This document shows positions 16,852 to 26,069 of a stretch of 64,000 nt of DNA, in pieces. The translations under genes and the position numbers were made by a program. How positions within the stretch are numbered: the first letter of the stretch is position 1; the number at the start of each line of letters is the position of its first letter. The notes under the pieces are model-generated. The model ran no database searches, was not told the origin of the DNA, and saw only the letters and a program-made list of their open reading frames with translations. Source of the stretch: Candidatus Promineofilum glycogenicum (GTDB lineage: Bacteria > Chloroflexota > Anaerolineae > Promineifilales > Promineifilaceae); the NCBI GenBank assembly GCA_016707605.1, contig JADJHJ010000026.1:124001-188000 (forward strand). The letters are read 5' to 3'.

Positions 16852-18085
16852 ATGCCCCGACACCTGCTTCTCGCCCTGGCGCTGCTCTGCCTGGTCGCCT
16901 GCAACACAGCGCCACCGATTGCGCCGGCCACCGCCACATTCCCGTCCGCACCAACTGCGGCGACAACGGGCGACACGCCGCCCGCGCCGTCACCCGCCGC
17001 GTCGTCGGAGGTGTTCGTACCCCTGCTGCCCGGGGGCGCGGCCGAATCCGCCGCGCCAACGAGCGCGCCCACCGATGCCCCACCACCCACTAGCGAGCCG
17101 CCACCCGCCACTCGCCACTCGCCACCCGCCACCCACCCCCTACGTCAGCCACATTCCCGACTACACCCCCCGCCCAGAGCTTGGCCCCAGCAAGCTGGGC
17201 ATCCACGTCGCCCGGCCCAACAGCCCGGCGATCATGGCGTTCGTCCGCGCGGCGCGGCCGGCGGTGGTCAAGGGGGTGGATGACCTGGGCTTCCTGGCCG
17301 AAGTCAAGGCCGATTCGCCACAGACGGTGACGGTCGGCCGCCTGTCGGTCGAGCCGCAGGACTACGGCGGCGAACCGGAGGCGGCCGCCGCGGCGCTGGT
17401 GGCCCGGCAGTTGCCGCAACTGCTCCAGCATCCCTACGTCGACTACTGGGAGGGCTGGAACGAACCCGACCCCAACCTCGACCGCATGGAGTGGTATGCC
17501 CGCTTCGAGGCCGAACGCGTGCGGCAGTTGGCGGCGCATGGCTTGCGGGCAGCGGTGGGCGGCTTCTCGACCGGCGTGCCGGAACTGGACGAGTTCGCGC
17601 TGTTCGTGCCGGCCATCGAGGCAGCCAAGGCGCATGGCGGCATCCTGACGCTGCACGAGTACGCCGCGCCCGACCTGACCTTCCTCTACGGCGATCCGCT
17701 GCCCGGCCTGCCGGCCTATCCCGACCGCGGCCCGCTGCTGTTCCGCTATCGCTGGTTCTACCGCGACGTGCTGGAGCCGCGCGGGCTGGTCGTGCCCCTG
17801 GTCATCTCCGAGGCGGGCATCGACGGCATCCTGGGCAACCGGCCGGGGCCGCAGGGATTGGGCTGGCAGGACTTTCAGGCGTTTTGGGTGGAGCAGGGCT
17901 GGGGGCCGGACGGGCAGACGGCGTTTCTGAATCAGTTGCAGTGGTTGGACAACGAGGCGCGGCAGGACGAGTACGTGATCGGCTACGCGCTGTTCACCGC
18001 CGGCGGCGGGCGGGCGTGGGATACGTATGAGTTGGACCCGTTTTTGCCGCGGTTGGCGGAGTATGTGGTTAGTCAGTGGGAGTAA
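16852..18085 (+). pseudogene. Glycosidase-like (beta/alpha)8 lipoprotein, frame-broken inside a repeat
   Basis: Reading from ATG 16852 gives a lipoprotein signal (MPRHLLLALALLCLVAC, Cys17) and a Pro/Thr-rich linker. The folded part lies one frame later, from about 17140 (YVSHIPDYTPRPELGPSKLG) to 18085. It has DYWEGWNEPDPNLDRMEWY, in which NEP is the usual acid/base signature of clan GH-A glycosidases, and VISEAGIDG, a possible nucleophile strand. The frames meet in a CGCCACC-rich repeat (about 17100-17140). One C fewer in the run of five near 17137 would join them. Length if joined is about 410 residues. It could be a surface glycoside hydrolase or a substrate-binding relative. A similar repeat breaks the moeA-like gene at 52.9 kb. 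Confidence 0.65.
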
Positions 18086-18136
18086 GGAAGGAGTGTTCCA
18101 CAACGCAGGGGTGATTTCTTCTCTACGCGACTGTGT

Positions 18137-18142
18137 TACAAT
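18137..18142 (+). promoter_or_regulatory. Possible -10 box for vapBC
   Basis: TACAAT at 18137-18142 lies 30 bases before the antitoxin start, in a locally AT-rich stretch. AGAGGTG at 18158-18164 is the ribosome site. No convincing -35 is seen. Confidence 0.4.
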
Positions 18143-18172
18143 CGAGTTAAGTTGAATAGAGGTGTTGAAGCG

Positions 18173-18454
18173 ATGCAAAGTCCGGTACAAGAACTGATTG
18201 AGGCTTCCCAACAACTGACCACGATCGAGCAGTTGCAATTGCTTGCTGCTTTGACGGAGTCAGTCTATTCCTCCGGTCTTCAATCTCTCCAAGAAGCGCA
18301 GTCGCTGGGAGTTCTACACGCTATCAATCGCACGCCACCGGTAGTTGACCTTGATTCCCTCGTTGCCGACTTCTGGCCGGAGAACGAAAGTGCCGATGAC
18401 TTCGGTGGTTTCATTCATCAACAGCGCCAGGCTGAACGCACAGCAGATCTATGA
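18173..18454 (+). CDS. vapB: Antitoxin of a VapBC-type pair
   Basis: A small protein of 93 residues when started at ATG 18173, which lies 8 bases after AGAGGTG. An earlier in-frame start at 18152 would precede that site. The protein has an N-terminal helical region (MQSPVQELIEASQQLTTIEQ) of the kind seen in tailored antitoxins with a Q/L-rich dimerisation helix, and an acidic C-terminal tail (DFWPENESADDFGGF) suited to wrap a PIN toxin. Its stop overlaps the toxin ATG (ATGA). The lower GC than neighbours suggests acquisition. The family name is uncertain; the role is inferred mainly from coupling to the PIN gene. Confidence 0.75.
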   Translation: MQSPVQELIEASQQLTTIEQLQLLAALTESVYSSGLQSLQEAQSLGVLHAINRTPPVVDLDSLVADFWPENESADDFGGFIHQQRQAERTADL

Positions 18455-19113
18455 GCCTTGTACTTCTAGATACGGATGTTGTTTCCTACCTCATCAAGGG
18501 AGATAGTCGAGCGTCTCAATACGAGCCGTACCTCATTGGGAATGAGACAAGCATATCCCTGATGACAGTTGCCGAGCTGTTCCAGTGGGCGTTCGTGCGC
18601 CGTTGGAGCGAGCGCCGAACGGCCGATTTGGAACTCTACATCCTGCGTAGTCACGTCCTTACAGAAGGCTGGGCGCAGATTAGAGCGACAGCTCATCACA
18701 AGGGAAAAGCCATTTCCCCGCAGGATGCCTGGATAGCAGCAACGGCGCTGCAATATAACCTCCCATTTTTGACACACAACCATGCTGATTACGAGCACGT
18801 GGATGGGCTTAATCTCGTTCGGTTAAGCGGCGGGCGCTGGGTCTCTGATTCCACATGCCTAGTCGGCGCAACGGCTACACATTTCAAGTTGGTGTCGTCG
18901 CTATCCTCCTCCTGGCCCTCCTCCTCCGCCTGCGCGGGCTGGACACGACGGGGCTGTGGGGCGACCAGGCGTTCACGCTCAACACGGCCATGCGCTGGGT
19001 CAACGGTGGGCCGCTGCCGCTGGCGGCCAACAAGTCGTCGGTCGGCTTCGTCAACCCGCCGCTCATCGAGTACCTCTATGGCGCGGCCCTCTTTCTGTGG
19101 CGCGACATTCTGA
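18451..19113 (+). CDS. vapC: VapC-type PIN-domain ribonuclease toxin with out-of-frame tail
   Basis: Residues 1 to about 128 form a PIN domain. The acidic residues expected for Mg2+-dependent RNA cleavage are visible: LLDTDVVSYL (Asp7/Asp9), the Glu in MTVAELFQWA, and the Asp in SPQDAWIAATAL plus THNHADYEHV near the end. VapC proteins are normally about 130 residues. Here no stop follows, and the frame continues for about 90 residues through the 5' end of the next gene in another frame (a Ser/Arg/Ala-rich tail). The ORFs overlap by 259 bases. Either the original stop was lost by deletion or a small indel hides it. The start ATG overlaps the antitoxin stop. Confidence 0.82.
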   Translation: MSLVLLDTDVVSYLIKGDSRASQYEPYLIGNETSISLMTVAELFQWAFVRRWSERRTADLELYILRSHVLTEGWAQIRATAHHKGKAISPQDAWIAATALQYNLPFLTHNHADYEHVDGLNLVRLSGGRWVSDSTCLVGATATHFKLVSSLSSSWPSSSACAGWTRRGCGATRRSRSTRPCAGSTVGRCRWRPTSRRSASSTRRSSSTSMARPSFCGATF

Positions 19114-20897
19114 GTGTGTCGCTGCTGACGCTGCTGGGCGGGCTGGTGGCCGTGGCCGTGACCGGCGCGGTGACGGCGCGGCTGTTCGGCCGGCGCGCCG
19201 CGCTGTGGGCCATGCTGGCCTTTGCCGTCGCGCCGTGGGCCGTCTTCTGGAGCCAGCTCATCTGGAATCAGACGATGGTGCCGCCGTTCGCCGCGCTGAC
19301 GCTGGGTGGGCTGCTGCTCTACCTGTTCGACCGGCCGCGCGCCGTCTACTTAGTCGGCTGCTTCGCCGCGGCGGCGGCGATGATCCAGGTGCACCCCGGC
19401 TCGGCCGTGCAACTGCTGACCATCGCCGCGGCCCTGCTGCTCTACCGGCGGCGCGTCCGCCCGGCCCACGTCGTCGCCGGGGCGGCCGTCTTCGCCCTGC
19501 TCTTCCTGCCCTACCTGCTCTACCAGATCGGCACCGGCTGGGCCGACCTGGCCGCCGTGCGCGGCGTGGCCGGGCAGGAAGCAACGTTTAGCAGCGCCGC
19601 GTTGCGCCTGAGCCTCGACCTGATCCGCGCTCAGGGGCTTTATGGGGCTGCGCCCGGTGTCGTGGCGTTCGACGCGCTGGCGGTGGGGTTGTTTGTGGGG
19701 GCGGTGGGGGTGGTTGTGTGGCGGGTGTGGTGGGAGAGCAGGGGAGAGGGGGAGCGGGGGGGCGGGGGAGTAGCAGACCCTCTCCCCAGCCCTCTCCCAA
19801 GGGGCGAGGGGGTAAGCGACCCTCTCCCCAGCCCTCTCCCAAGGGGCGAGGAGGTAAGCGGCCCTCTCCCAACGGGCGAGGGGGCGGCATCTCCCCTGCT
19901 CTTACTCTGGTTCGCCGCCCCGCTGCTGTTCTACTGGCGCTCCGGCGTCTACTTGCAGAACTACTATCTGATCGGCCAGTGGCCGGCGCACTTCATGATT
20001 TTGGGCATCGCCTTGGACACCCTACAACGTCTGGCTGAGCGTTGGCCGGGGCGCGAACGAGTCGGCCGCGTCGCCGCCCGGCTGCTGCCCCTGCCGCTGC
20101 TGGCCCTCGTCGCCTTCCAGGTGTTCTTCAGCCTGCGCTATCAGGACGCCCGCGCCGCCGGCGACGGCCCAACATTGCAAGTGCGCCACGCCCGCGCCCT
20201 CATCACCCAGTCGAACCGCCTGCTGGCCGAGCGGCCCGACTGCCGCCTGGTCGGGCTTGGCCACGGCGAGAGCGTCGATAACTCCAACCTGGCCCTGCTG
20301 GTGGAGTTCACCGACCCGGCGCGGGTGCTGCTGGCCGACGGCGATCTGAGTCTGCCGCTGCCGTCGCCCTGCGCGGTCTACCTCGACGCCCGGCCGGGCA
20401 GCCGCGCCTCATATGCCCTGGCCGCCCAGGCGCAGCCCATCGCCGACGCCGGGGTGACGTTGAAGGATCAGGCATGGCGGTTCTACAATTGGGCGGCCGA
20501 GCCGCGGGGGCAAACGACGGCCGCCGCGCGCTGGGAGTCGCTGTGGCTGGTCGGCGCTTTCCGCGGCGAAGCGACGCCCGGCCAGAATCTGACCCTGGTG
20601 CTGACCTGGGAAGTCGTCGCCCGGCCGCCGGCCAACATCCACTTCGGCGCCTATCTGCTGGACGCGGCCGGCAGCGTGGCCGCGCAACACGACGGCCCCG
20701 GCTTCGACAGCGCCCAGTGGCGCGCCGGCGACCGCTTTGTCACCTTCCACCCTCTGCCCCTGCCGCCCGACCTGCCGCCCGGCGACTACCACACCGCCGT
20801 CGCCCTCTACACCTGGCCCGACATCGTCCGCGCGCCGCTGGCCGACGGCGCGGACATGGCGACGGTGGACGCGCAGGTCGTCGTTGCCCCGCCATAG
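18855..20897 (+). CDS. GT-C membrane glycosyltransferase (GT39-like)
   Basis: Polytopic membrane protein of 680 residues. The N-terminus (MPSRRNGYTF then VGVVAILLLALLLRL) and the first periplasmic loop GLWGDQAFTLNTAMRW resemble other GT39-like proteins, with Asp in GDQ replacing the usual DE. PPLIEYLYGAALFLW follows. About ten hydrophobic segments extend to about 430. A C-terminal beta-sandwich (about 555-680: LWLVGAFRGEATPGQNLTLV, then GDYHTAVALYTW) is shared with neighbouring transferases. A repeat block of about 160 bases at 19737-19895 is read in frame as PLPSPLPRGEG-type peptides in a loop. The start overlaps the VapC frame, and no clear ribosome site precedes it, so the exact start is uncertain. 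Confidence 0.8.
   Translation: MPSRRNGYTFQVGVVAILLLALLLRLRGLDTTGLWGDQAFTLNTAMRWVNGGPLPLAANKSSVGFVNPPLIEYLYGAALFLWRDILSVSLLTLLGGLVAVAVTGAVTARLFGRRAALWAMLAFAVAPWAVFWSQLIWNQTMVPPFAALTLGGLLLYLFDRPRAVYLVGCFAAAAAMIQVHPGSAVQLLTIAAALLLYRRRVRPAHVVAGAAVFALLFLPYLLYQIGTGWADLAAVRGVAGQEATFSSAALRLSLDLIRAQGLYGAAPGVVAFDALAVGLFVGAVGVVVWRVWWESRGEGERGGGGVADPLPSPLPRGEGVSDPLPSPLPRGEEVSGPLPTGEGAASPLLLLWFAAPLLFYWRSGVYLQNYYLIGQWPAHFMILGIALDTLQRLAERWPGRERVGRVAARLLPLPLLALVAFQVFFSLRYQDARAAGDGPTLQVRHARALITQSNRLLAERPDCRLVGLGHGESVDNSNLALLVEFTDPARVLLADGDLSLPLPSPCAVYLDARPGSRASYALAAQAQPIADAGVTLKDQAWRFYNWAAEPRGQTTAAARWESLWLVGAFRGEATPGQNLTLVLTWEVVARPPANIHFGAYLLDAAGSVAAQHDGPGFDSAQWRAGDRFVTFHPLPLPPDLPPGDYHTAVALYTWPDIVRAPLADGADMATVDAQVVVAPP
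19737..19895. repeat. Tandem CCCTCTCCC/GGGGCGAGG elements (families C and D) inside a coding frame
   Basis: A GGGGAGAGGGGGAGCGGGGG block precedes three copies of CCCTCTCCC(CAGCCCTCTCCC)AAGGGGCGAGG. All are read in frame in the glycosyltransferase, giving repeated PLPRGEG peptides. The unit length (about 48 bases) is a multiple of three. Confidence 0.85.
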
Positions 20898-20906
20898 GAG
20901 AAGACC

Positions 20907-20943
20907 TCACGCAAAGATCGCAAAGAGCGCAAAGGACGCCAAA
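20907..20943. repeat. CGCAAAGA-family repeat (family B), single arm
   Basis: CACGCAAAGATCGCAAAGAG followed by CGCAAAGGACGCC, beginning 10 bases after the glycosyltransferase stop. No opposing arm is present. The rest of the gap to 21081 shows no clear signal. Confidence 0.7.
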
Positions 20944-21081
20944 AGCAGTCTTGGCGGCCTTGCGCGCGCGCGAGGTTCTATTCGACTTGGCAATGATCCC
21001 GGCCGTAGGGCGGCGGTGGCGCGGCGGGGCGGCATCGGCTATACTGCCGGGGCGGCCGGGGTTGTTCGCCTCGGCCGCCTG

Positions 21082-21879
21082 ATGTGTCATATGACCGCTG
21101 AAGAGGAAGTAACACTGGTTCAGCCGCCATCGGGCCGCTCGTGGCGTTTCGACCGCGTTCTGCCGCTGTTTATTCGGCCACGAGCCACACTGGCGCGCAT
21201 CATCGAAGAAGACCGCCCCAGTTGGCGAGTGCCCATTCTCCTGCTGCTGCTGGCGACCGTTATCCACGCCCTGCTGGCCGGCTCCATCAACGCCGCTGCC
21301 CGCGCCGGCGGCGAACTCGTCCTGCCACCCAACTTCGAGTTCTGGACCGCCGAACAGCAGGCCCAGTATCAGCAGGCGGCCACGGCCACCAACAACCCGA
21401 CGTTCAACTACGTCCTGCCCGCGCTGGGGGCGGTGTTGGGCGCGTTATTCATGTGGCTGCTGGTCAGTTGGCTGCTGCATCTGGTGCTGACCCTGCTGGG
21501 CGGCCGGGGCACCAGCCAGGGGGCGATCAACGTCGTCGCCTGGGCCAGCCTGCCGTTTGTGTTGCGGGCCGTGGTGCAGACCGTGGCTATGCTGCTGACC
21601 GACGGACTGGTGGCCGGGGGCGGCCTGTCGGGCTTCGCCCCGGCGGGCGAGGGGTCGTTCAACGTCTTCCTGGCCTCCATGCTGGGGCAGATCGACCTGT
21701 ACTTCCTCTGGCACGTCCTCCTCGTCTATCTGGGGGCGCGGCTCAGCAGCCGGCTGCCCCGGCTGAAGACGTGGCTGGCCGTCCTGCTCGTCTTTGCCCT
21801 GGTCATGGCCCTGCGCGCCCTGCCCGACGTGGTGCTGGCCCGCTTCGGCGACCTGACGATCATCCAGCCGTTCCTGTAG
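21082..21879 (+). CDS. Yip1-domain integral membrane protein
   Basis: About 265 residues from ATG 21082 (MCHMTAEEEVTL); ATG 21091 is equally possible. A cytoplasmic head (RVLPLFIRPRATLARIIEED) is followed by roughly five membrane segments (VPILLLLLATVIHALLAGS, YVLPALGAVLGALFMWLLVS, the region of VVAWASLPFVLRAVVQTVAM, YFLWHVLLVYLGARL, and the C-terminal AVLLVFALVMALRAL). The R-P-x-x-T(L)xR(I) start and the NVVAWASLPF motif are typical of bacterial Yip1-family proteins, whose function is poorly known. The ABC ATPase gene starts 13 bases later, so it is probably the first gene of the export operon 21082-25984. Confidence 0.8.
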   Translation: MCHMTAEEEVTLVQPPSGRSWRFDRVLPLFIRPRATLARIIEEDRPSWRVPILLLLLATVIHALLAGSINAAARAGGELVLPPNFEFWTAEQQAQYQQAATATNNPTFNYVLPALGAVLGALFMWLLVSWLLHLVLTLLGGRGTSQGAINVVAWASLPFVLRAVVQTVAMLLTDGLVAGGGLSGFAPAGEGSFNVFLASMLGQIDLYFLWHVLLVYLGARLSSRLPRLKTWLAVLLVFALVMALRALPDVVLARFGDLTIIQPFL

Positions 21880-21892
21880 CCGCCTTGCGCCC

Positions 21893-22666
<774 letters not shown>

Positions 22667-22672
22667 ACCGTT

Positions 22673-24526
22673 ATGAATGATCTGCACCACAGTCTGAGAC
22701 GCGTTTTGCCGGCCGCGGCCCTGGTGGCCCTGCTGCTACTCCTGGTCGCCTTTCCGCCGGCCGGGCAAGCGCAGGACGCCACGGCCACAGCGACGGCCAC
22801 AGCCACCTTGCCCCCGGCCACAGCCACCCAGCCGTCCGACCCCGGCAATCTGACCATCATCGCCGTCCAGCCGGGCACGGTCGTCAACACCGGCGACACG
22901 GAGATCGTCGTCACCGGCACGGGCTTTGTCGATGGCTCGGTCGTCGTCCTGTCGAACTGGGGCGGGTTGGAGACGACGTTCGTCAGCCGCCAGGTGTTGC
23001 GGGCCAACGTGCCCACCGGCGTGCCGCCGGGCAGCTACGACGTACAGGTGGTCAACCCCAACGCGGCCACGGCCGTGCTGCGCGGCGGGCTGAACGTCGT
23101 TCTGCCCGCCGGGCCAACGGACACGCCGGAGCCGACGGCCACGGCCGCGCCGACCGACTTTATCCGGCCGCTGCTGGTGGTGCAGTCCTACGGGGCCAGC
23201 GCGGCGCAGATCACGCCGAACTCCAACCTCGACTTCGAGATGACCATCGTCAACGCCGGGCAGGCCACGGCCGGCAACGTGCTGGCGACGTTCGTCAGCG
23301 GCGACTTCGTGCCGCGGGCCACCGGCGGCGTGCGCGCATTGGGCACGCTGACGCCCGGCCAGCCGATCCGCTTCTGGCAGCCGCTCTTCGCCACGGCCGA
23401 GCTACGCGGCAAGACGACGGCCGTGCTCAAGGTGACGACGACCTACACCGACATCAATGGCCAGAGCTACGAATCGTCGTTCGAGCTAACCTTTCCGGTC
23501 GTGCCCCAGGCCAGCGGCGGCGCGGCGGCCACAGCCACGCCCACGCCGACAGTAACGCCCACCGCCGGGCCGCGCCAACGGCCGCAACTGCTGGTCACCG
23601 GCTACACCACCGAGCCGGAGACGCTCCAGCCCGGCCTGCCCTTCACCCTGACGATGGACGTCAGTAACGAGGGCCAGGCCAACGCCCGCAACGTCGTCCT
23701 CATCGTCGGCGGCGGCACGGCCGGCGGCGGCACAACCGACGGCACGCCGGAGGCGGGCGGCGTCAGCGGCGCGGGCGGCTCCTTCGCCGAGTTCGCGCCC
23801 ATCGGCTCGTCGAACGTCAGCCGGCTGGGCGACGTGGCCGCCGGCGAGGGGCGCGAGGCGGCGCAGCAGCTCATCGTCAACACGACGACCAAGCCCGGCG
23901 CCTATCCGGTCAAGGTCTCCTTCGTCTACACCGACAACAACGGCATCAGCTATACCGACGACCAGGTGATCACGCTGCTCGTCTTCCAGCAGCCGCAGGT
24001 GGAGATGAACTTCTACACCGCGCCACCGACGCTCTTTGCCGGGGAGCCGGGCGGGCTGCCGCTCCAGCTAGTCAACACCGGCCGCAACGCTGTCGTCTTC
24101 GGCAACTTCACCGTCAACGCCGAGAACGCCGAACTGACCAACAACGCCATCTTCGTCGGCGCGCTGGAGCCGGGCGGCTTCTTCCCGCTCGACGCGCTCA
24201 TCACCCCCTTTGAGCCGGGGCCGCTCGACCTGCAACTGAGCGTCACCTACACCGACGACTTCAACCGCCCGTCGGTCATCACCGAGACGCTGACCATCGA
24301 GGTGCTGGAGGCGATTCCGGTGGAGCCGGGGCCGGAGTTGGGGCCGGACGGGCTGCCCATCGACGAGGTTCCGATTGACGACGGCGGCGGCACGGCCGAG
24401 GAGAGCCTGGGCCAGCGCATCTGGCGCTTCATCCGCGGCCTCTTCGGCTTGGGCAGCGAACCGTCGTCGGGCGAGGAGCAGGTGCCGGTGGAAGAGTTCC
24501 CTGTAGAAGGCGAATTCGTTCCTTAA
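22673..24526 (+). CDS. Exported IPT/TIG plus CARDB repeat protein of the ABC operon, membrane-anchored
   Basis: 617 residues. A signal segment (VLPAAALVALLLLLVAFPPA) is followed by an Ala/Thr linker. An IPT/TIG-like beta-sandwich follows at about 58-145 (GTVVNTGDTEIVVTGTGFVD). Three CARDB-like domains come next, starting around residues 165, 305 and 435 (for example LLVVQSYGASAAQITPNSNL and LLVTGYTTEPETLQPGLPF, each with a conserved N-x-G-x-A region). The C-terminal SLGQRIWRFIRGLFGLG could be an amphipathic membrane anchor. Its place between an ABC ATPase and its permease suggests it is the extracytoplasmic partner, in the position where Gram-negative bacteria have a MacA/HlyD adaptor. That role is inferred from context only. 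Confidence 0.75.
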   Translation: MNDLHHSLRRVLPAAALVALLLLLVAFPPAGQAQDATATATATATLPPATATQPSDPGNLTIIAVQPGTVVNTGDTEIVVTGTGFVDGSVVVLSNWGGLETTFVSRQVLRANVPTGVPPGSYDVQVVNPNAATAVLRGGLNVVLPAGPTDTPEPTATAAPTDFIRPLLVVQSYGASAAQITPNSNLDFEMTIVNAGQATAGNVLATFVSGDFVPRATGGVRALGTLTPGQPIRFWQPLFATAELRGKTTAVLKVTTTYTDINGQSYESSFELTFPVVPQASGGAAATATPTPTVTPTAGPRQRPQLLVTGYTTEPETLQPGLPFTLTMDVSNEGQANARNVVLIVGGGTAGGGTTDGTPEAGGVSGAGGSFAEFAPIGSSNVSRLGDVAAGEGREAAQQLIVNTTTKPGAYPVKVSFVYTDNNGISYTDDQVITLLVFQQPQVEMNFYTAPPTLFAGEPGGLPLQLVNTGRNAVVFGNFTVNAENAELTNNAIFVGALEPGGFFPLDALITPFEPGPLDLQLSVTYTDDFNRPSVITETLTIEVLEAIPVEPGPELGPDGLPIDEVPIDDGGGTAEESLGQRIWRFIRGLFGLGSEPSSGEEQVPVEEFPVEGEFVP

Positions 24527-24537
24527 GTCGGAAGTAC

Positions 24538-24657
24538 CCGCAGATTTCCCAGATTAAAGAGATGTGATCCGCAGATTTGGCAGATTAGGCAGATTCCAAG
24601 AAGAGTGTCAATTAGGTTCTTTCTTAAAATCTGCCAAATCTGCCAAATCTGCGGATA
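24538..24657. repeat. CAGATT-family repeat (family A) in the ABC operon
   Basis: Units CCGCAGATTTCCCAGATT and ATCCGCAGATTTGGCAGATT on one side face AAATCTGCCAAATCTGCGGAT on the other (24629-24657). The element begins 12 bases after the CARDB stop and lies inside the operon, before the permease. Confidence 0.75.
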
Positions 24658-24670
24658 AACTATTCTGACA

Positions 24671-25984
24671 ATGAAATTCTTCGACTTGGTGGCCCTCATC
24701 TGGAGTAACCTGGCGCGGCGCAAGGGGCGCGTGGCGCTGACAGCCATTGGCGTCATCATCGGCACGACGGCCGTCGTCCTGCTGGTGTCGCTGGGCGTCG
24801 GGCTACAGCGCAACGCCGAGTCGCAACTGGGCGGTATCGGCGACCTGACGCGCATCGTCGTCTATCCGGTCTTCTCCGAAGGCCCGGTGGTTGTGGACGC
24901 CCAGGGCGGCGGGATGCCGGAGCAGACCGCGCCGCTGAACGACGCCGCGCTGGCATCCATCGCCGCCCTGCCCGGCGTGACGGCCGTCATCCCCCAGGAC
25001 TACTTCCAGGCCGGGGCGACGATCAAGATCGGCCGGCTGGAAGGCGGCGGCAGCATCCTCGGCGCGGGCACGGAAGACCTGGCTAACCTGGGTGTGACGG
25101 CGGCGCAGGGCACGACTGAACTGCTGCGCGGCACGGTCATCGTCGGCTCACAGGTAGCGGCCAACTTCTACGACCCGCGCCTGCGTCCCGGCCAGGAGCC
25201 GCCCGCCCCGCCCGACCTCTATGACCAGACGCTCAACCTCGAACTGATGAAGTGGATGGAGGACGGCACGGTCGTCACCAAGAAGGTGCGCGCCCGCGTG
25301 GCCGGCGTGCTGGCCGAGGCGCGCGACGAGCCGGATTGGTCGATCTACATGCCGCTGAGCGAGGTCGAGGGGTACAACTCGTGGGCCAGTGGCCAGCGCA
25401 TCAACCGCAATGAGACCGGCTACAATACGGTCATCGTCAAGGTCGATGACGTGGATAACGTCCTTGACGTGACCGACCAGATCGCCGCCCTCGGCTTCCA
25501 GGCCTACACGCCGCAGTCGTTCGTCCAGGGCATCAGCGGCTTCTACATGGTCTTGCAGATGGTCTTCGGCGCGATGGGGGCCATCGCTCTGCTGGTGGCG
25601 GCCATCGGCATCGCCAACACGATGACCATGGCCATCCTGGAGCGCACGCGCGAGATCGGGCTGATGAAGGCCGTGGGGGCCAGCAACCGCGACGTGCTGG
25701 CCATCTTCCTGGGCGAAGCGGCGGGCATCGGCTTCATCGGCGGGTTGGGCGGCATCGTCATCAGTTGGGGACTGGGGCAGATCCTCAACGTCATCGTCCT
25801 GGGCTATCTGGCCGGGCAGGCGGCCCAGACCGGCGCGCCGCCGCCGACCGGGGCCGTGGCCACGCCGGTGTGGTTGCCCGCCTCGGCGCTGCTCTTTGCC
25901 ACGCTGATGGGCCTCGTCTCCGGCCTCTACCCCGCCCTCAGCGCGGCTACATTGGCCCCGGTTACCGCGCTCAAGTACGAATAA
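24671..25984 (+). CDS. ABC transporter permease (MacB/FtsX family)
   Basis: 437 residues. Topology is typical: one N-terminal membrane segment (GRVALTAIGVIIGTTAVVLLVSL), a large extracytoplasmic MacB-type domain (about 55-285), then three C-terminal segments (MVLQMVFGAMGAIALLVAAI, AAGIGFIGGLGGIVISWGLG, VWLPASALLFATLMGLVSG). The conserved NTMTMAILERTREIGLMKAVGAS before the second segment (positions about 316-338) is the FtsX hallmark. It works with the ATPase at 21893-22666, using ATP hydrolysis for mechanotransmission rather than channel transport in known relatives. The last stop is followed by a CGCAAAGA palindrome 7 bases later. Confidence 0.93.
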   Translation: MKFFDLVALIWSNLARRKGRVALTAIGVIIGTTAVVLLVSLGVGLQRNAESQLGGIGDLTRIVVYPVFSEGPVVVDAQGGGMPEQTAPLNDAALASIAALPGVTAVIPQDYFQAGATIKIGRLEGGGSILGAGTEDLANLGVTAAQGTTELLRGTVIVGSQVAANFYDPRLRPGQEPPAPPDLYDQTLNLELMKWMEDGTVVTKKVRARVAGVLAEARDEPDWSIYMPLSEVEGYNSWASGQRINRNETGYNTVIVKVDDVDNVLDVTDQIAALGFQAYTPQSFVQGISGFYMVLQMVFGAMGAIALLVAAIGIANTMTMAILERTREIGLMKAVGASNRDVLAIFLGEAAGIGFIGGLGGIVISWGLGQILNVIVLGYLAGQAAQTGAPPPTGAVATPVWLPASALLFATLMGLVSGLYPALSAATLAPVTALKYE

Positions 25985-25990
25985 GAAGGA

Positions 25991-26069
25991 TCTCACGCAA
26001 AGACGCAAAGAACGCCAAGCTCAGAACCATTCTGAGCTTGGCGTTCTTTGCGCCTTAGCGAGGTTCTTA
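25991..26069. repeat. CGCAAAGA-family palindrome (family B) shared by two convergent genes
   Basis: TCACGCAAAGACGCAAAGAA continues to AGCTCAGAA, then TTCTGAGCT and the complementary arm. The spacer is about 3 bases. The element starts 7 bases after the plus-strand permease stop, and its right part is translated as the C-terminus of the minus-strand lipoprotein (stop at 26021). Confidence 0.85.
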
